DNA of 64,000 nucleotides, taken from assembly GCA_900759415.1 (NCBI GenBank), contig CAAEVC010000155.1, positions 91,078 through 155,077 on the forward strand, in the 5' to 3' direction. Below are positions 18,192 through 27,840 of the stretch, one piece after another. Under the pieces are notes generated by a model, which had not been told where the DNA came from, made no database searches, and saw nothing but the letters and a program-made list of their open reading frames with translations. The position numbers and the translations under genes were made by a program. The stretch is from an uncultured Dialister sp. Lineage in GTDB: Bacteria; Bacillota; Negativicutes; Veillonellales; Dialisteraceae. The first letter of the stretch is position 1; the number at the start of each line of letters is the position of its first letter.

Positions 18192-19410
18192 ATTTGACAG
18201 TATTGAAGATATTATTGAGGAAATCAAAAAAGGGCATATTGTAATCATGCAGGATGCAGAATCCCGGGAAAATGAAGGGGATTACATCTGTGCCGCTGAA
18301 TTTGCCACTCCAGAAAATGTAAACAGAATGGCATCGGAAGCAAAAGGCGTCATCTGCATGCCTATGTCTGAAGAAATGGCAGATTCCCTTCATCTGGGAC
18401 CGATGATTCATCATAATACAGATAATCATCATACTGCATTTCTTGAGTCTATTGATTATAAAGATTCCGGGACCGGCGTTTCCGCAGCGGCCCGTTCCAT
18501 GACTGCTCTTGAAGCAATCAGAGAAGGAGCAAAACCGGAAGATTTCAGAAGACCGGGACATCTCTTTCCTTTGAAAGCTAAGAGATGGGGAGTCCTTGAA
18601 AGACAGGGACACACAGAAGCTACTGTAGATCTTGCAAGACTTGCCGGCCTGAAACCGGCAGGACTCTGCTGCGAAATCATGAATCCTGATGGAACGATGG
18701 CAAGAAGAGAAGATCTCTTCAAACTGGCTCGTGAAAAAGGATTGAAGATCGGAAATATTCAGGAACTTATTGAATATAGAAAGAAACATGAAAAACTCAT
18801 CCAGAGAGTTTCCCAGGCAAAACTTCCTACCAAGTATGGAACATTTGAAATCTATGGCTTTGTGAATCAGATCAATGGTGAACATCATGTGGCTCTCACC
18901 ATGGGCGATGTGTCTGATGGAGAAACCGTGCTCTGCCGTATTCATTCTGAATGCCTTACAGGAGACTGCTTCGGGTCCCTTCGCTGTGACTGCGGACAGC
19001 AGCTGGCAAGTGCATTAAGACAGATTGCCAGAGAGGGAAGAGGGGTTCTTGTATATCTTCGTCAGGAAGGACGGGGAATTGGTCTGATTAACAAAATCAG
19101 AGCCTATGCACTTCAGGATGAAGGGTATGATACAGTAGAAGCAAACCTTAAACTTGGATTTGCCGCAGATCTCAGAGAATATATGACAGGCGCACAGATC
19201 CTTAAAGATCTTGGTGTGTCTTCCATCCGGCTCCTTACCAATAACCCGGACAAAATGGAAGATGTAAGGGAATATGGGATCCAGATCACCGAAAGAGTTC
19301 CTATTGAAATGGCACCTACCAGAGAGGATGAGAATTATCTCAAGGTGAAACAGGAAAAAATGGGTCATATGCTGAAACTGGATAAGGAAATCGAAGAACC
19401 GAAAGCCTGA
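18181..19410 (+). CDS. ribBA: Bifunctional RibBA: DHBP synthase / GTP cyclohydrolase II
   Basis: Feeds both branches of riboflavin synthesis. The protein of 409 residues has an N-terminal RibB domain (about 1-200) with [15 protein letters not shown] and [12 protein letters not shown], which holds the metal-binding histidine, and a C-terminal RibA domain (about 205-400) with the zinc cysteines [15 protein letters not shown] and [10 protein letters not shown]. The RibB part departs from consensus: DDEDRENEGD reads [10 protein letters not shown], and the usual TTGxSAxDR stretch reads [10 protein letters not shown]. The metal ligands remain. RibA motifs are intact. It overlaps ribE by 11 bases; ribH follows after 77 bases. 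Confidence 0.93.
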   Translation: MEYKFDSIEDIIEEIKKGHIVIMQDAESRENEGDYICAAEFATPENVNRMASEAKGVICMPMSEEMADSLHLGPMIHHNTDNHHTAFLESIDYKDSGTGVSAAARSMTALEAIREGAKPEDFRRPGHLFPLKAKRWGVLERQGHTEATVDLARLAGLKPAGLCCEIMNPDGTMARREDLFKLAREKGLKIGNIQELIEYRKKHEKLIQRVSQAKLPTKYGTFEIYGFVNQINGEHHVALTMGDVSDGETVLCRIHSECLTGDCFGSLRCDCGQQLASALRQIAREGRGVLVYLRQEGRGIGLINKIRAYALQDEGYDTVEANLKLGFAADLREYMTGAQILKDLGVSSIRLLTNNPDKMEDVREYGIQITERVPIEMAPTREDENYLKVKQEKMGHMLKLDKEIEEPKA

Positions 19411-19487
19411 ATACTGGTATCTGAATATCCGATGCAGTATGAATCAATTGATTGTTTTAAAAATCATTCACATCAAAGGAGATTAAA

Positions 19488-19955
19488 ATGAATATTATTT
19501 CTGGTCTTTTTAACGAAAGTGAAATCCGTGTAGGTATGGTGGCATCCCGTTTCAATGAAGTCATCGTTTCCAAACTGATTGATGGCGCTGTAGATGGCCT
19601 TACCCGTCATGGGGTTGATATGGATAATGTGGATCTTGCGTGGGTACCAGGAGCTTTTGAAATCCCGCTGGCAGCCAAAAAGATGGCAGAAAGCGGCAAA
19701 TATGATGCGGTTATCTGTCTGGGAGCAGTCATCCGCGGTGAAACCGATCACTATGAACATGTAGCCACTGAAGTCACCAAGGGCGTGGCTATGGCCTCTC
19801 TTTCAAGTGGTGTACCGGTTCTGTACGGCATTCTTACTACTGATACGATTGAACAGGCTATTAACAGAGCAGGACTTAAATCTGGCAACAAAGGCTTTGA
19901 ATGTGCTATGGATGCTCTGGAAATGGCAAGCCTTTTCAAAAAACTGGATAAATAA
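19488..19955 (+). CDS. ribH: 6,7-dimethyl-8-ribityllumazine synthase
   Basis: Condenses the RibA/D branch product with dihydroxybutanone phosphate. The protein of 155 residues is the usual length. Motifs are [35 protein letters not shown] (catalytic His) and [13 protein letters not shown] clear AAAGGAGATT precedes the ATG. It is the last gene of the riboflavin operon, closed by a terminator 12 bases downstream. Confidence 0.96.
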   Translation: MNIISGLFNESEIRVGMVASRFNEVIVSKLIDGAVDGLTRHGVDMDNVDLAWVPGAFEIPLAAKKMAESGKYDAVICLGAVIRGETDHYEHVATEVTKGVAMASLSSGVPVLYGILTTDTIEQAINRAGLKSGNKGFECAMDALEMASLFKKLDK

Positions 19956-19967
19956 TTTCATCATGAG

Positions 19968-19995
19968 AAACCTTCCTGTAAGGGGAGGTTTTTTT
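19968..19995 (+). terminator. Terminator of the rib operon
   Basis: Stem AAACCTTCC with GGGAGGTTT (one G-T pair) around a short loop, followed by a T run. Confidence 0.8.
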
Positions 19996-19996
19996 A

Positions 19997-20026
19997 TTAC
20001 AAGAAAAGGCTGGAAAATGATATAAT
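19997..20026 (+). promoter_or_regulatory. Promoter of the miaB-mutSL operon
   Basis: TTACAA (19997-20002), 18-base spacer, TATAAT (20021-20026) with TG extension. It begins immediately after the rib terminator. Confidence 0.65.
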
Positions 20027-20068
20027 AATAAAATGGTTTAATTATAGATTGTCAACAGGAGGTAAGTC

Positions 20069-21418
20069 GTGGATAACAGACGGCTCACAGAAGAAAAGAA
20101 ATATTACACCATTACTTATGGCTGCCAGATGAATGAAAGCGATACAGAACGTATCAATGGGCAGCTGGAAGAATTAGGATATAAAGCAGCTGAAAAGATG
20201 GATGATGCAGATGTTATTATCATGAACACCTGCTCTGTCCGCCAGAATGCAGAAGAAAAAGTATATGGAAAAATCGGGGAAGTCAAAAAGATAAAAGAAA
20301 AGAACCCAAATCTTATCCTAGGCATTGCTGGATGCATGGCACAGGAAAATAAAGGCAAGCTGATTGAAAGAATGCCGATCATTGATTTTGTCATCGGGCC
20401 ATACCATATTCATGATTTAAAAGAAATCATCACCGATAAAGAAAATGACCGCGGAGGTCATGTAGTTAAGACAGAACGGAATCCTCACAGCGTCAATGAC
20501 TACAGTGAACTGAAAGCATCAAGAAAATCTAAGATTTTCGCATGGATTCCGATTATGCAGGGATGTAACAAGTTCTGCACCTACTGCATTGTCCCTTATG
20601 TCAGAGGAAGAGAAATCAGCAGAACCATTCCAGACATCTGCAAAGAAATTGAAGGCCTTGCAAAAGAAGGATACAAGGAAATTACCCTTCTGGGACAGAA
20701 TGTAAATTCTTATGGCCTTGATTTCAGAAATGGAACGAATTTTGGTGATCTTATCCGGGCTATTGATGAAATTGACGGAATCGAACGGGTGCGCTATATG
20801 ACATCCCATCCGAGAGATATGACATTTGACATGGTAGATGCCATGGCAGCTTCACCGAAGGTAGTCCGCCATATGCATCTTCCTGTCCAGCATGGGTCCA
20901 ATGAAATGTTAAAGAAGATGAACCGCGGATATACGATTGAACATTTCAAAGAACTGCTTTCCTATGTCCGGGAAAAGATGCCTGATATTGCAGTTACCAC
21001 AGATCTGATTACCGGATTCCCGGGAGAAACAGAAGAAATGCATCAGGAAACCCTGGAGCTTCTGAAAGAAGTACGTTTTGACTCTGCCTATACTTTCATC
21101 TATTCTCCAAGAACCGGAACTCCAGCAGCCCGTATGGATGATCAGATCGATGATGATACAAAACATCGCCGCCTTCAGGAAATCATGGATACAGAAAATG
21201 AAATTTCTCTGGAGTTAAATAAAGAAATGGAAGGGTCTACTTTCAAGGTCATTGTGGAAGGACCATCCAAACAGGATACGAATCACTGGTATGGAAGAAC
21301 ATCTACCAATAAAATGATTCTCTTCCCCTATGAAGATGGAATCAGAATCGGGGATACCCGTAATGTAAAGGTCAATGTTGCTCAGACCTGGATACTTAAG
21401 GGAGAATTGATCGACTGA
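20069..21418 (+). CDS. miaB: tRNA-2-methylthio-N6-dimethylallyladenosine synthase
   Basis: Radical-SAM methylthiotransferase acting on i6A37 of tRNA, the product of MiaA encoded further down the same operon. The protein of 449 residues has the UPF0004 N-terminal domain with three cluster cysteines (TYGCQMN, NTCSVR, AGCMAQ), the radical SAM motif GCNKFCTYCIVPYVRGRE, and a C-terminal TRAM domain. It starts at GTG 20069 after CAGGAGG. The mia genes flank mutS and mutL here, as in many Firmicutes. Confidence 0.95.
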   Translation: MDNRRLTEEKKYYTITYGCQMNESDTERINGQLEELGYKAAEKMDDADVIIMNTCSVRQNAEEKVYGKIGEVKKIKEKNPNLILGIAGCMAQENKGKLIERMPIIDFVIGPYHIHDLKEIITDKENDRGGHVVKTERNPHSVNDYSELKASRKSKIFAWIPIMQGCNKFCTYCIVPYVRGREISRTIPDICKEIEGLAKEGYKEITLLGQNVNSYGLDFRNGTNFGDLIRAIDEIDGIERVRYMTSHPRDMTFDMVDAMAASPKVVRHMHLPVQHGSNEMLKKMNRGYTIEHFKELLSYVREKMPDIAVTTDLITGFPGETEEMHQETLELLKEVRFDSAYTFIYSPRTGTPAARMDDQIDDDTKHRRLQEIMDTENEISLELNKEMEGSTFKVIVEGPSKQDTNHWYGRTSTNKMILFPYEDGIRIGDTRNVKVNVAQTWILKGELID

Positions 21419-21459
21419 AAAGAGCAGACTGAAACTTAGAATTTAAGCGGGGTGATGAT

Positions 21460-24024
21460 ATGGCTAAAACACCTTTAATGAAACAGTATAAAGAAGTAAA
21501 GGACAATTATGAGGACTGCCTGCTTTTTTACCGTCTTGGTGACTTTTATGAACTTTTCTATAATGATGCAGTGACCGCTTCCCACGAGCTGGAACTGACT
21601 CTTACAGGGAAAAATGCAGGAGATGAAGGAAGAGTACCTATGTGCGGTGTTCCTTTCCATGCTGCAGAGATTTACATCTATCGTCTTGTACAGAAGGGGT
21701 ATAAGGTGGCAGTATGTGAACAGCTGGAAGATCCGAAGAAAGTAAAGGGATTGGTGAAAAGGGACGTTATCCGTGTTATTACCCCGGGGACAATTCTTTT
21801 TGAAAATGCTATAGCTGATAAATCCAATAACTATCTGACCTGTATATTGGAATCGGATAAAGATATTGATGTGGTCATTGCTGATATATCAACTGGTGAA
21901 TGCTGGTGGGGCGTATGGGATAAGAAGAAGGAAAAAGATGATTTCTTCGATATGCTTTCTGTCTATTCACCGGCGGAGGCCATCTGCATCGTATCTGATG
22001 ATTTCTACAGTAAAATTTCAAGCTTCGCAGCTGCCCGTTTAGGAGCCTGTCTCATAAGCCGCATGGAGAGAGAAGATACGGAAATCCCGGCTGTAGCAGG
22101 GACTATGGAAAATCCTGATATCCAGCAGGCTTTTGCGTCTCTTTCCAATTACCTGAAGAATGTGATGAAAAAAGATGCGGCAGAATTTCATTCCCTATTT
22201 CCTATCAGGGAAGATTATACGCTCACCTTATCCGATGAAACTCTGAGAAATCTGGAAATCACCAGAAATATGAGAGATGGGGGACGAAAGGGCACCCTCC
22301 TTGAGCTTCTGGATTATACTCATACGGCCATGGGGGCCAGACTTCTTAAAAGATGGCTCGAAAGGCCTCTTAGAGATGTCAACCGGATTATTCTCCGGCA
22401 GGATGGGATCGAAGAACTTACAGGACATATGACAGAACTGACTGAACTGGAAGAATGTCTTGCCCAGATTTTCGATTTTGAAAGGATCCTGAGCCGCATT
22501 GAGACCAATTCCACTTCTCCTAAGGATCTGCTTGCTCTTAAATCCAGTCTGAAAATGATACCAAAGATCAAAGGACTTTTAGGAGGAGCTGGTTCTGTTA
22601 TCTTAAAGACCCTCAACCGGGAAATCGGAATTCATGGGCCTGTCTTTGATTTGCTGGATCGTGCCATGAATGAAAATGGTACCGGCAGCATCCGGGATGG
22701 CCGGTATATTAAAGAAGGATTCTCTTCAGAACTTGATGAAGTACGGTCCCTTTCTGAAAACAGTCAGAAGTATATTGCGGATCTGGAAGAACGGGAAAGA
22801 GAGAAGACAGGGATCAAGCTGAAAATAGGATTCAATAATGTATTTGGTTATTATTTTGAGATTTCCAATGCAAATAAACTTCCTGTTCCTGCCTATTATA
22901 TGAGAAAACAGACTCTTGTGAATGCAGAAAGGTACATTACTCCTGAATTAAAAGAGTTTGAAGCAAAGGCACTGACGGCCAAAGAGAAAACGGAAGAACT
23001 GGAACTTAAAATCTATCAGGCGGTCAAAGCAGAAATCCGTCCGGAGATTCCGGATATGCAGAAAACAGCCCGTGCTCTGGCAGAGCTGGACTGTCTTGCA
23101 AGTCTTGCCAGAGCGGCACTGAAGGATCGGTACATCCGTCCCCGGATTGTCAATCAGAATGAAGGAATCATATCCATCAGAGATGGCAGACATCCCATGG
23201 TCGAACATGCACTGAACCGTGAAATGTTTGTTCCCAATGATACGGAGCTGAATCATAGAGACCAGGAAATCCTTGTGATTACAGGACCTAATATGGCAGG
23301 GAAGTCTACTTATATGCGCCAGGTGGCTGTGCTGACTATCATGGCACAGACAGGTTCCTTTATTCCTGCAAAAAGTGCAGTTCTCTCACCAGTAGACCGT
23401 ATTTTTACAAGAGTAGGAGCCAGTGATGATATTTCTACCGGTCAGAGTACTTTTATGGTTGAAATGCAGGAAGTATCCCATATTCTCAGGAACGCCACAA
23501 AAAACAGCCTGATTCTTCTCGATGAAATCGGGAGGGGAACCAGTACTTATGACGGCATGAGTATTGCAAGAGCAGTGGTAGAGTATATTGATGAAAAAAT
23601 TCATGGATTTACTCTGTTTGCCACCCATTATCATGAACTGTCTGATATGGCAGAGCACAGCAGCCATATCAGGAACTATACGGTAACTGTCAAAGAGAGA
23701 GGAAAAGATATCACTTTCCTTCGCCGTATTGTTCCAGGATGTGCGGACAGAAGCTATGGCATCCATGTGGCAAGGCTCGCTCATCTGCCGGAATCCCTTT
23801 TAAAGAGAGCCGATGACATCCTTCATGGATTAGAAGGTGCAGATGGAGAAAAAAAGATTCCTGCTGCTTCAAAGGCAGGGAAGATTGAAAATCCAATGGG
23901 ACCAGGTTTATTTACATCTCCGATTATTGAGGAACTGGCTGACCTTGATGTAATGAGCAAGACACCGATTGAAGCCATGGAAATCCTGTTCCGCCTCAAT
24001 AAGGAAGCAAAGGAGGTACGATAA
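21460..24024 (+). CDS. mutS: DNA mismatch repair protein MutS
   Basis: Recognises mismatches and loops. The protein of 854 residues is full length: mismatch-binding domain I with the Phe-x-Glu site LGDFYELFYNDA (about residues 24-35), connector, lever and clamp domains, and the ATPase with Walker A TGPNMAGKSTYMRQ, Walker B LILLDEIGRGTST and ATHYHEL. The start follows GCGGGGTGAT. The stop overlaps the mutL ATG by one base (TAATG), giving coupled synthesis of the two partners. Confidence 0.97.
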   Translation: MAKTPLMKQYKEVKDNYEDCLLFYRLGDFYELFYNDAVTASHELELTLTGKNAGDEGRVPMCGVPFHAAEIYIYRLVQKGYKVAVCEQLEDPKKVKGLVKRDVIRVITPGTILFENAIADKSNNYLTCILESDKDIDVVIADISTGECWWGVWDKKKEKDDFFDMLSVYSPAEAICIVSDDFYSKISSFAAARLGACLISRMEREDTEIPAVAGTMENPDIQQAFASLSNYLKNVMKKDAAEFHSLFPIREDYTLTLSDETLRNLEITRNMRDGGRKGTLLELLDYTHTAMGARLLKRWLERPLRDVNRIILRQDGIEELTGHMTELTELEECLAQIFDFERILSRIETNSTSPKDLLALKSSLKMIPKIKGLLGGAGSVILKTLNREIGIHGPVFDLLDRAMNENGTGSIRDGRYIKEGFSSELDEVRSLSENSQKYIADLEEREREKTGIKLKIGFNNVFGYYFEISNANKLPVPAYYMRKQTLVNAERYITPELKEFEAKALTAKEKTEELELKIYQAVKAEIRPEIPDMQKTARALAELDCLASLARAALKDRYIRPRIVNQNEGIISIRDGRHPMVEHALNREMFVPNDTELNHRDQEILVITGPNMAGKSTYMRQVAVLTIMAQTGSFIPAKSAVLSPVDRIFTRVGASDDISTGQSTFMVEMQEVSHILRNATKNSLILLDEIGRGTSTYDGMSIARAVVEYIDEKIHGFTLFATHYHELSDMAEHSSHIRNYTVTVKERGKDITFLRRIVPGCADRSYGIHVARLAHLPESLLKRADDILHGLEGADGEKKIPAASKAGKIENPMGPGLFTSPIIEELADLDVMSKTPIEAMEILFRLNKEAKEVR

Positions 24025-25943
24025 TGGCAGTCATTCATATTCTTGATGAAGTGACGGCAAACCAGATTGCTGCCGGTGAAGTGGTAGAAAGACCGGTAAA
24101 TGCAGTCAAGGAACTGGTAGAAAATGCAGTAGACGCTTCAGCTCACGAGATAGAGGTAGAAATTGCAGATGGAGGTATGACCTATATCCGCATTACTGAT
24201 GATGGAAGCGGTATGAGTCCGGAAGATGCGAAACTATCGGTCCTCCGTCATGCTACCAGTAAAATTTCATGCGTAGATAATATTTATCACATTGCATCCC
24301 TAGGATTCCGGGGTGAGGCTTTAGCCAGCATTACTTCCGTGTCAAGAGCGGCTATCACTACCAGAAGAAGAGAAGATGAAGAGGGTACCGTTCTTGAGAT
24401 GGAAGGGGGGAATATCACCGAGATCAAACCCTGCGGGGCTCCTGTGGGTACTACTGTAGAAATCAGAGACCTTTTCTATAACGTACCGGCAAGAAAAAAA
24501 TTCCTGAAATCCGAAAGAACAGAATCCAGCAGAATCAATACTATGGTTGGTAAGCTTGCCCTTGCCAATCCGGATATTGCTTTCCGTCTTATCAATAACG
24601 GCCGTACGGTAATTGAAACTCCGGGGAACGGGCGCCTTATAGATGTGGTTTCTGCCCTGTACGGCACTAAAACAGCAGGTGAAATGCTTAGCGTTAAAGA
24701 AGAAGGAGAGTATGGATTTTTAGACGGTCTGATTTCAAAACCTTCTCTTCTGAAAAGCAGCCGTCAGTATCAGACGGTTATTATCAACCGACGGGTCGTA
24801 GAAAGTGCAGTGGTGACCAAGGCGGTAGATAATGCATACCACTCCCTTCTTCCTAAGAATGGATATCCTTTAATGGTTCTTTCTTTCCAGGTATCTCCTG
24901 AATTCATAGATGTAAATGTGCATCCGCAAAAGAGAGAAATTAAATTTTCTGATGAACAGAGCATCTTCCGGATGGTCTATCATGCAGTTCTTGGCTCTTT
25001 GACTTCACAGTCAACTGTAGATGGTATTGCAAGAAGTATGATGAATGATCCGGGCCATGAAATCGCCAGTGCTGAATCTGCGCCGCAGGATATCAGAGTC
25101 ATTGATAAACCGGTCGGTAAGCCGGATATCGGTATTTCAGATGAAACAGTTGCAAGAGACTGGGCACCATCTTCCCGTAAACCGGAGATTCCTTCTTCTG
25201 GAAACATGTCTCTTAAAGAAACTAGCTTCCATGCAGGAAATACCTATACCCCGCCATCAGATAACGGTAAACTTTTCTCCAGCCAGTCTGTATTTCGGGA
25301 TTACAGAAGTCAGGAAGAATCTCAAAAGGGCAGAAAGCTTACTGCAGATCTGCTTTTTGAAAGAAAAGAAGAAAATGCACCGGTGGTTCCGCTGGGGCAG
25401 GTATCCGACTGTTTCATCCTCTGCCAGCATGGACAGGATCTGCTGATCATTGACCAGCATGCTGCTCATGAAAGAGTAAGATATGATCAGCTGGCAGAAA
25501 GGGCCGAAGGAATACCGGTACAGGAACTTCTGATTCCCTGCCTGGTACAGGTGGACAGGGAAGATATGGCTGTCCTGGAAGAGAATGCAAAAGATATAGA
25601 ACGTCTGGGAGTTACATTTGAACAGGCAGGACCTGATGTGATCAGAGTCACCGGTGCCCCGGAAGATTTATCAGAATCAGATATTGACCGGATCATCAAA
25701 GATCTTCTGAAAGCCTATCATGAACAGGATGTGCCTTCTCCTGAAACTCTTCGTCACAGAATGATGGCCTATGCGGCATGCAGGGGTGCTATCAAGAGAG
25801 GGGACCCTCTTAACATCCGGCAGATGAAGGAACTGATCGTTGACCTCTTCCATACATCCCGTCCCTTTGTCTGCCCCCATGGGCGTCCTACGATTGTCAA
25901 ATTTACTCCGCAGGAATTAGGCAGGCTCTTTAAAAGATCATGA
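24024..25943 (+). CDS. mutL: DNA mismatch repair protein MutL
   Basis: GHKL ATPase (N-terminal about 330 residues; AAGEVVERP, DDGSGM, GFRGEAL) joined by a linker of about 110 residues to a C-terminal dimerisation/endonuclease domain. The endonuclease motif DQHAAHERVRYD and the metal-site CPHGRP are present, so this is the nicking type of MutL expected in bacteria without MutH. 639 residues. It overlaps mutS by one base and the rsmJ-like gene by four. Confidence 0.96.
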   Translation: MAVIHILDEVTANQIAAGEVVERPVNAVKELVENAVDASAHEIEVEIADGGMTYIRITDDGSGMSPEDAKLSVLRHATSKISCVDNIYHIASLGFRGEALASITSVSRAAITTRRREDEEGTVLEMEGGNITEIKPCGAPVGTTVEIRDLFYNVPARKKFLKSERTESSRINTMVGKLALANPDIAFRLINNGRTVIETPGNGRLIDVVSALYGTKTAGEMLSVKEEGEYGFLDGLISKPSLLKSSRQYQTVIINRRVVESAVVTKAVDNAYHSLLPKNGYPLMVLSFQVSPEFIDVNVHPQKREIKFSDEQSIFRMVYHAVLGSLTSQSTVDGIARSMMNDPGHEIASAESAPQDIRVIDKPVGKPDIGISDETVARDWAPSSRKPEIPSSGNMSLKETSFHAGNTYTPPSDNGKLFSSQSVFRDYRSQEESQKGRKLTADLLFERKEENAPVVPLGQVSDCFILCQHGQDLLIIDQHAAHERVRYDQLAERAEGIPVQELLIPCLVQVDREDMAVLEENAKDIERLGVTFEQAGPDVIRVTGAPEDLSESDIDRIIKDLLKAYHEQDVPSPETLRHRMMAYAACRGAIKRGDPLNIRQMKELIVDLFHTSRPFVCPHGRPTIVKFTPQELGRLFKRS

Positions 25944-26719
25944 TTGGAGTTACGACGATACGAAACTATTCCTACAGTGTGAAGATGGAAGCCATGAAAA
26001 GATCAGAAGCACTCCATCTGACTTACTGCCCGAGAGAAGGAACACTGAAGGAGATGGAGTCTTCTTTCCAGATGGAAGGATTTCTGATTTACGGAAAGAA
26101 GATCCCCTTTTATTACACAAAAGGAGAAGAATATCATTTCCATTTTGGTACATCGGTTCTTCGCAAGGAACAGATTATCAGAGGACATCATGACCGGCTA
26201 TGCAGCCTCCTTCCGCAGGAAGGATACTGTTCTGTACTGGATGCTACCTTTGGGCAAGGGGGAGATTCCCTGACTATGAGTTTTTTCCTGGGAGACAGAG
26301 GTCATGTGACTGCTATTGAAAAAAGTCTTCCTCTCTATGAAGTAGGAAGAGCAGCCATTCAAACTTTTAAAGATCCCAAAGAAGAGGAAATGACAGAGGC
26401 GCTCCGCCGGATTGAACTCTGCCATGGAGATTCCTTTGAATATCTGAAGAATGGGGAATCTGGAAAATTTGATGTGATTTACTTTGATCCCATGTTCAGG
26501 GCTCCTGTCAAAAGGGAAGAAAATCACATGGAGGGATTCCGTAAGGCAGCGTCCTATGACAGCTTATCAGAGGATATACTGATATCTGCTTTGCATATGG
26601 CCAGAAAAAGAATTATAGTTAAAGAAAGACCTTTTTCTCCATTATTTCGAAGCAGTCTCTTTACAGAGGTTTATGCCAAAAAAGGACAGACCACAGCTTA
26701 TGGGGTGATTGATATATGA
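25940..26719 (+). CDS. RsmJ-like class I SAM-dependent methyltransferase
   Basis: Protein of 259 residues with a Rossmann methyltransferase domain: VLDATFGQGGDS (SAM motif I), VTAIEKSLPL (motif II acidic end), then FDVIYFDPMFRAPVKRE and RKRIIVKERP. These match the 16S rRNA guanine-N2 methyltransferase RsmJ (VVDATAGLGRD, DPMFP, KRVVVKR). RsmJ modifies G1516 of 16S rRNA in E. coli; the target here is inferred. The N-terminal 90 residues are less conserved. It starts inside the mutL stop (ATGA) and ends inside the miaA start, so it belongs to the mutSL-miaA operon. Confidence 0.75.
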   Translation: MIGVTTIRNYSYSVKMEAMKRSEALHLTYCPREGTLKEMESSFQMEGFLIYGKKIPFYYTKGEEYHFHFGTSVLRKEQIIRGHHDRLCSLLPQEGYCSVLDATFGQGGDSLTMSFFLGDRGHVTAIEKSLPLYEVGRAAIQTFKDPKEEEMTEALRRIELCHGDSFEYLKNGESGKFDVIYFDPMFRAPVKREENHMEGFRKAASYDSLSEDILISALHMARKRIIVKERPFSPLFRSSLFTEVYAKKGQTTAYGVIDI

Positions 26720-27627
26720 AAAAAGACAGGCTCATAACTATATTAGGCCCCACAGCATCGGGGAAGACTGCACTTTCCATTCATCTTGCAAAAGCGCTGG
26801 GCTCATCCATTATTTCTGGTGATGCTTTTCAGATTTATAAAAAGATGGATATTGGAACGGCGAAAGTAACGGCTGATGAAGCGCAGGGGATCAAACATTA
26901 TCTGGTCGATGAACTGGATCCGGAAGAATCCTATTCTGCCGCCGATTTTCAGGAAAAAGCAAAAGAAATCATTCACAGGGAAAATCAGCGGGGGAAAATA
27001 CCAATTCTCTGCGGTGGTACCGGCCTTTACATACAGGGACTTCTGGAGGGCTATTCCTTTCTTCCAAAAGTAAAAGGACGAAGCCATTGGGAAAAAGTTC
27101 TGGAAGAAAAGGGAAAAGAGGGGCTGATTCAGGCACTGAAATCTTATGGTGAGACTGAACTTCCTCCTGATCCTCAGCGGATGATGAGAAGACTTGAACT
27201 TCTGGAAGCCGGTGAAGGGCAAATCACTCCAGACAGATCAGATTCTATCCTATATGATGGTCCTGTTTTAGGAATTACTATGGACAGGGCGGTTTTATAT
27301 GATAGAATAAATAAGCGAGTTCATTTTATGATCGAGAATGGACTTGTGCAGGAAGTCAGGGACCTGTTGAGTCAGGGGCTGTCTGAGAATGTGCAATCTC
27401 TGAAAGGAATCGGGTATAAGGAACTGATTCCCGTAATTAAAGGACAACGGACATTAGAAGAGGGAGAAGAGCTCATTCAAAAAAATACCCGTCATTTTGC
27501 AAAACGGCAATTGACATGGTATAGGAGAATGCCCTATATACACTGGATGAATCGTGACTCTATGACAGAAGATGAATGGTTCAGAACTGTCACATCCTAT
27601 GTCATTTCATATTTTAGAGGAGAATAA
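26716..27627 (+). CDS. miaA: tRNA dimethylallyltransferase
   Basis: Adds a dimethylallyl group to A37 of tRNAs reading U-initial codons; MiaB in the same operon then methylthiolates it. The protein of 303 residues has the P-loop [12 protein letters not shown], the [15 protein letters not shown] substrate region, [11 protein letters not shown] and the C-terminal [13 protein letters not shown]. It overlaps the preceding methyltransferase gene by four bases and is two bases from hfq, the common miaA-hfq arrangement. Confidence 0.96.
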   Translation: MKKDRLITILGPTASGKTALSIHLAKALGSSIISGDAFQIYKKMDIGTAKVTADEAQGIKHYLVDELDPEESYSAADFQEKAKEIIHRENQRGKIPILCGGTGLYIQGLLEGYSFLPKVKGRSHWEKVLEEKGKEGLIQALKSYGETELPPDPQRMMRRLELLEAGEGQITPDRSDSILYDGPVLGITMDRAVLYDRINKRVHFMIENGLVQEVRDLLSQGLSENVQSLKGIGYKELIPVIKGQRTLEEGEELIQKNTRHFAKRQLTWYRRMPYIHWMNRDSMTEDEWFRTVTSYVISYFRGE

Positions 27628-27629
27628 AC

Positions 27630-27830
27630 ATGGAAGGTAAAATGAATCTGCAGGATACATTTTTGAATGAAGCAAGGAAGGAAAATGTTCCGGTTGCTAT
27701 TTTTCTGATGAATGGAGTCCAGTTAAAAGGTAAAGTGAAATCTTTTGACAGCTTCACTGTGCTGCTGGTCAGTGATAACCGCTCACAGCTGATTTACAAA
27801 CACGCAATTTCAACAATACAAAGGATCTGA
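27630..27830 (+). CDS. hfq: RNA chaperone Hfq
   Basis: Sm-like protein of 66 residues forming a hexamer that binds sRNAs and mRNAs. Sm1 is in [20 protein letters not shown] and Sm2 ends in [10 protein letters not shown], the KHA box being the Hfq signature. The C-terminal tail is nearly absent, as in Gram-positive Hfq. It follows AGAGGAG and lies between miaA and the YnbB-like gene. Confidence 0.95.
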   Translation: MEGKMNLQDTFLNEARKENVPVAIFLMNGVQLKGKVKSFDSFTVLLVSDNRSQLIYKHAISTIQRI

Positions 27831-27840
27831 TGAATTTAAA

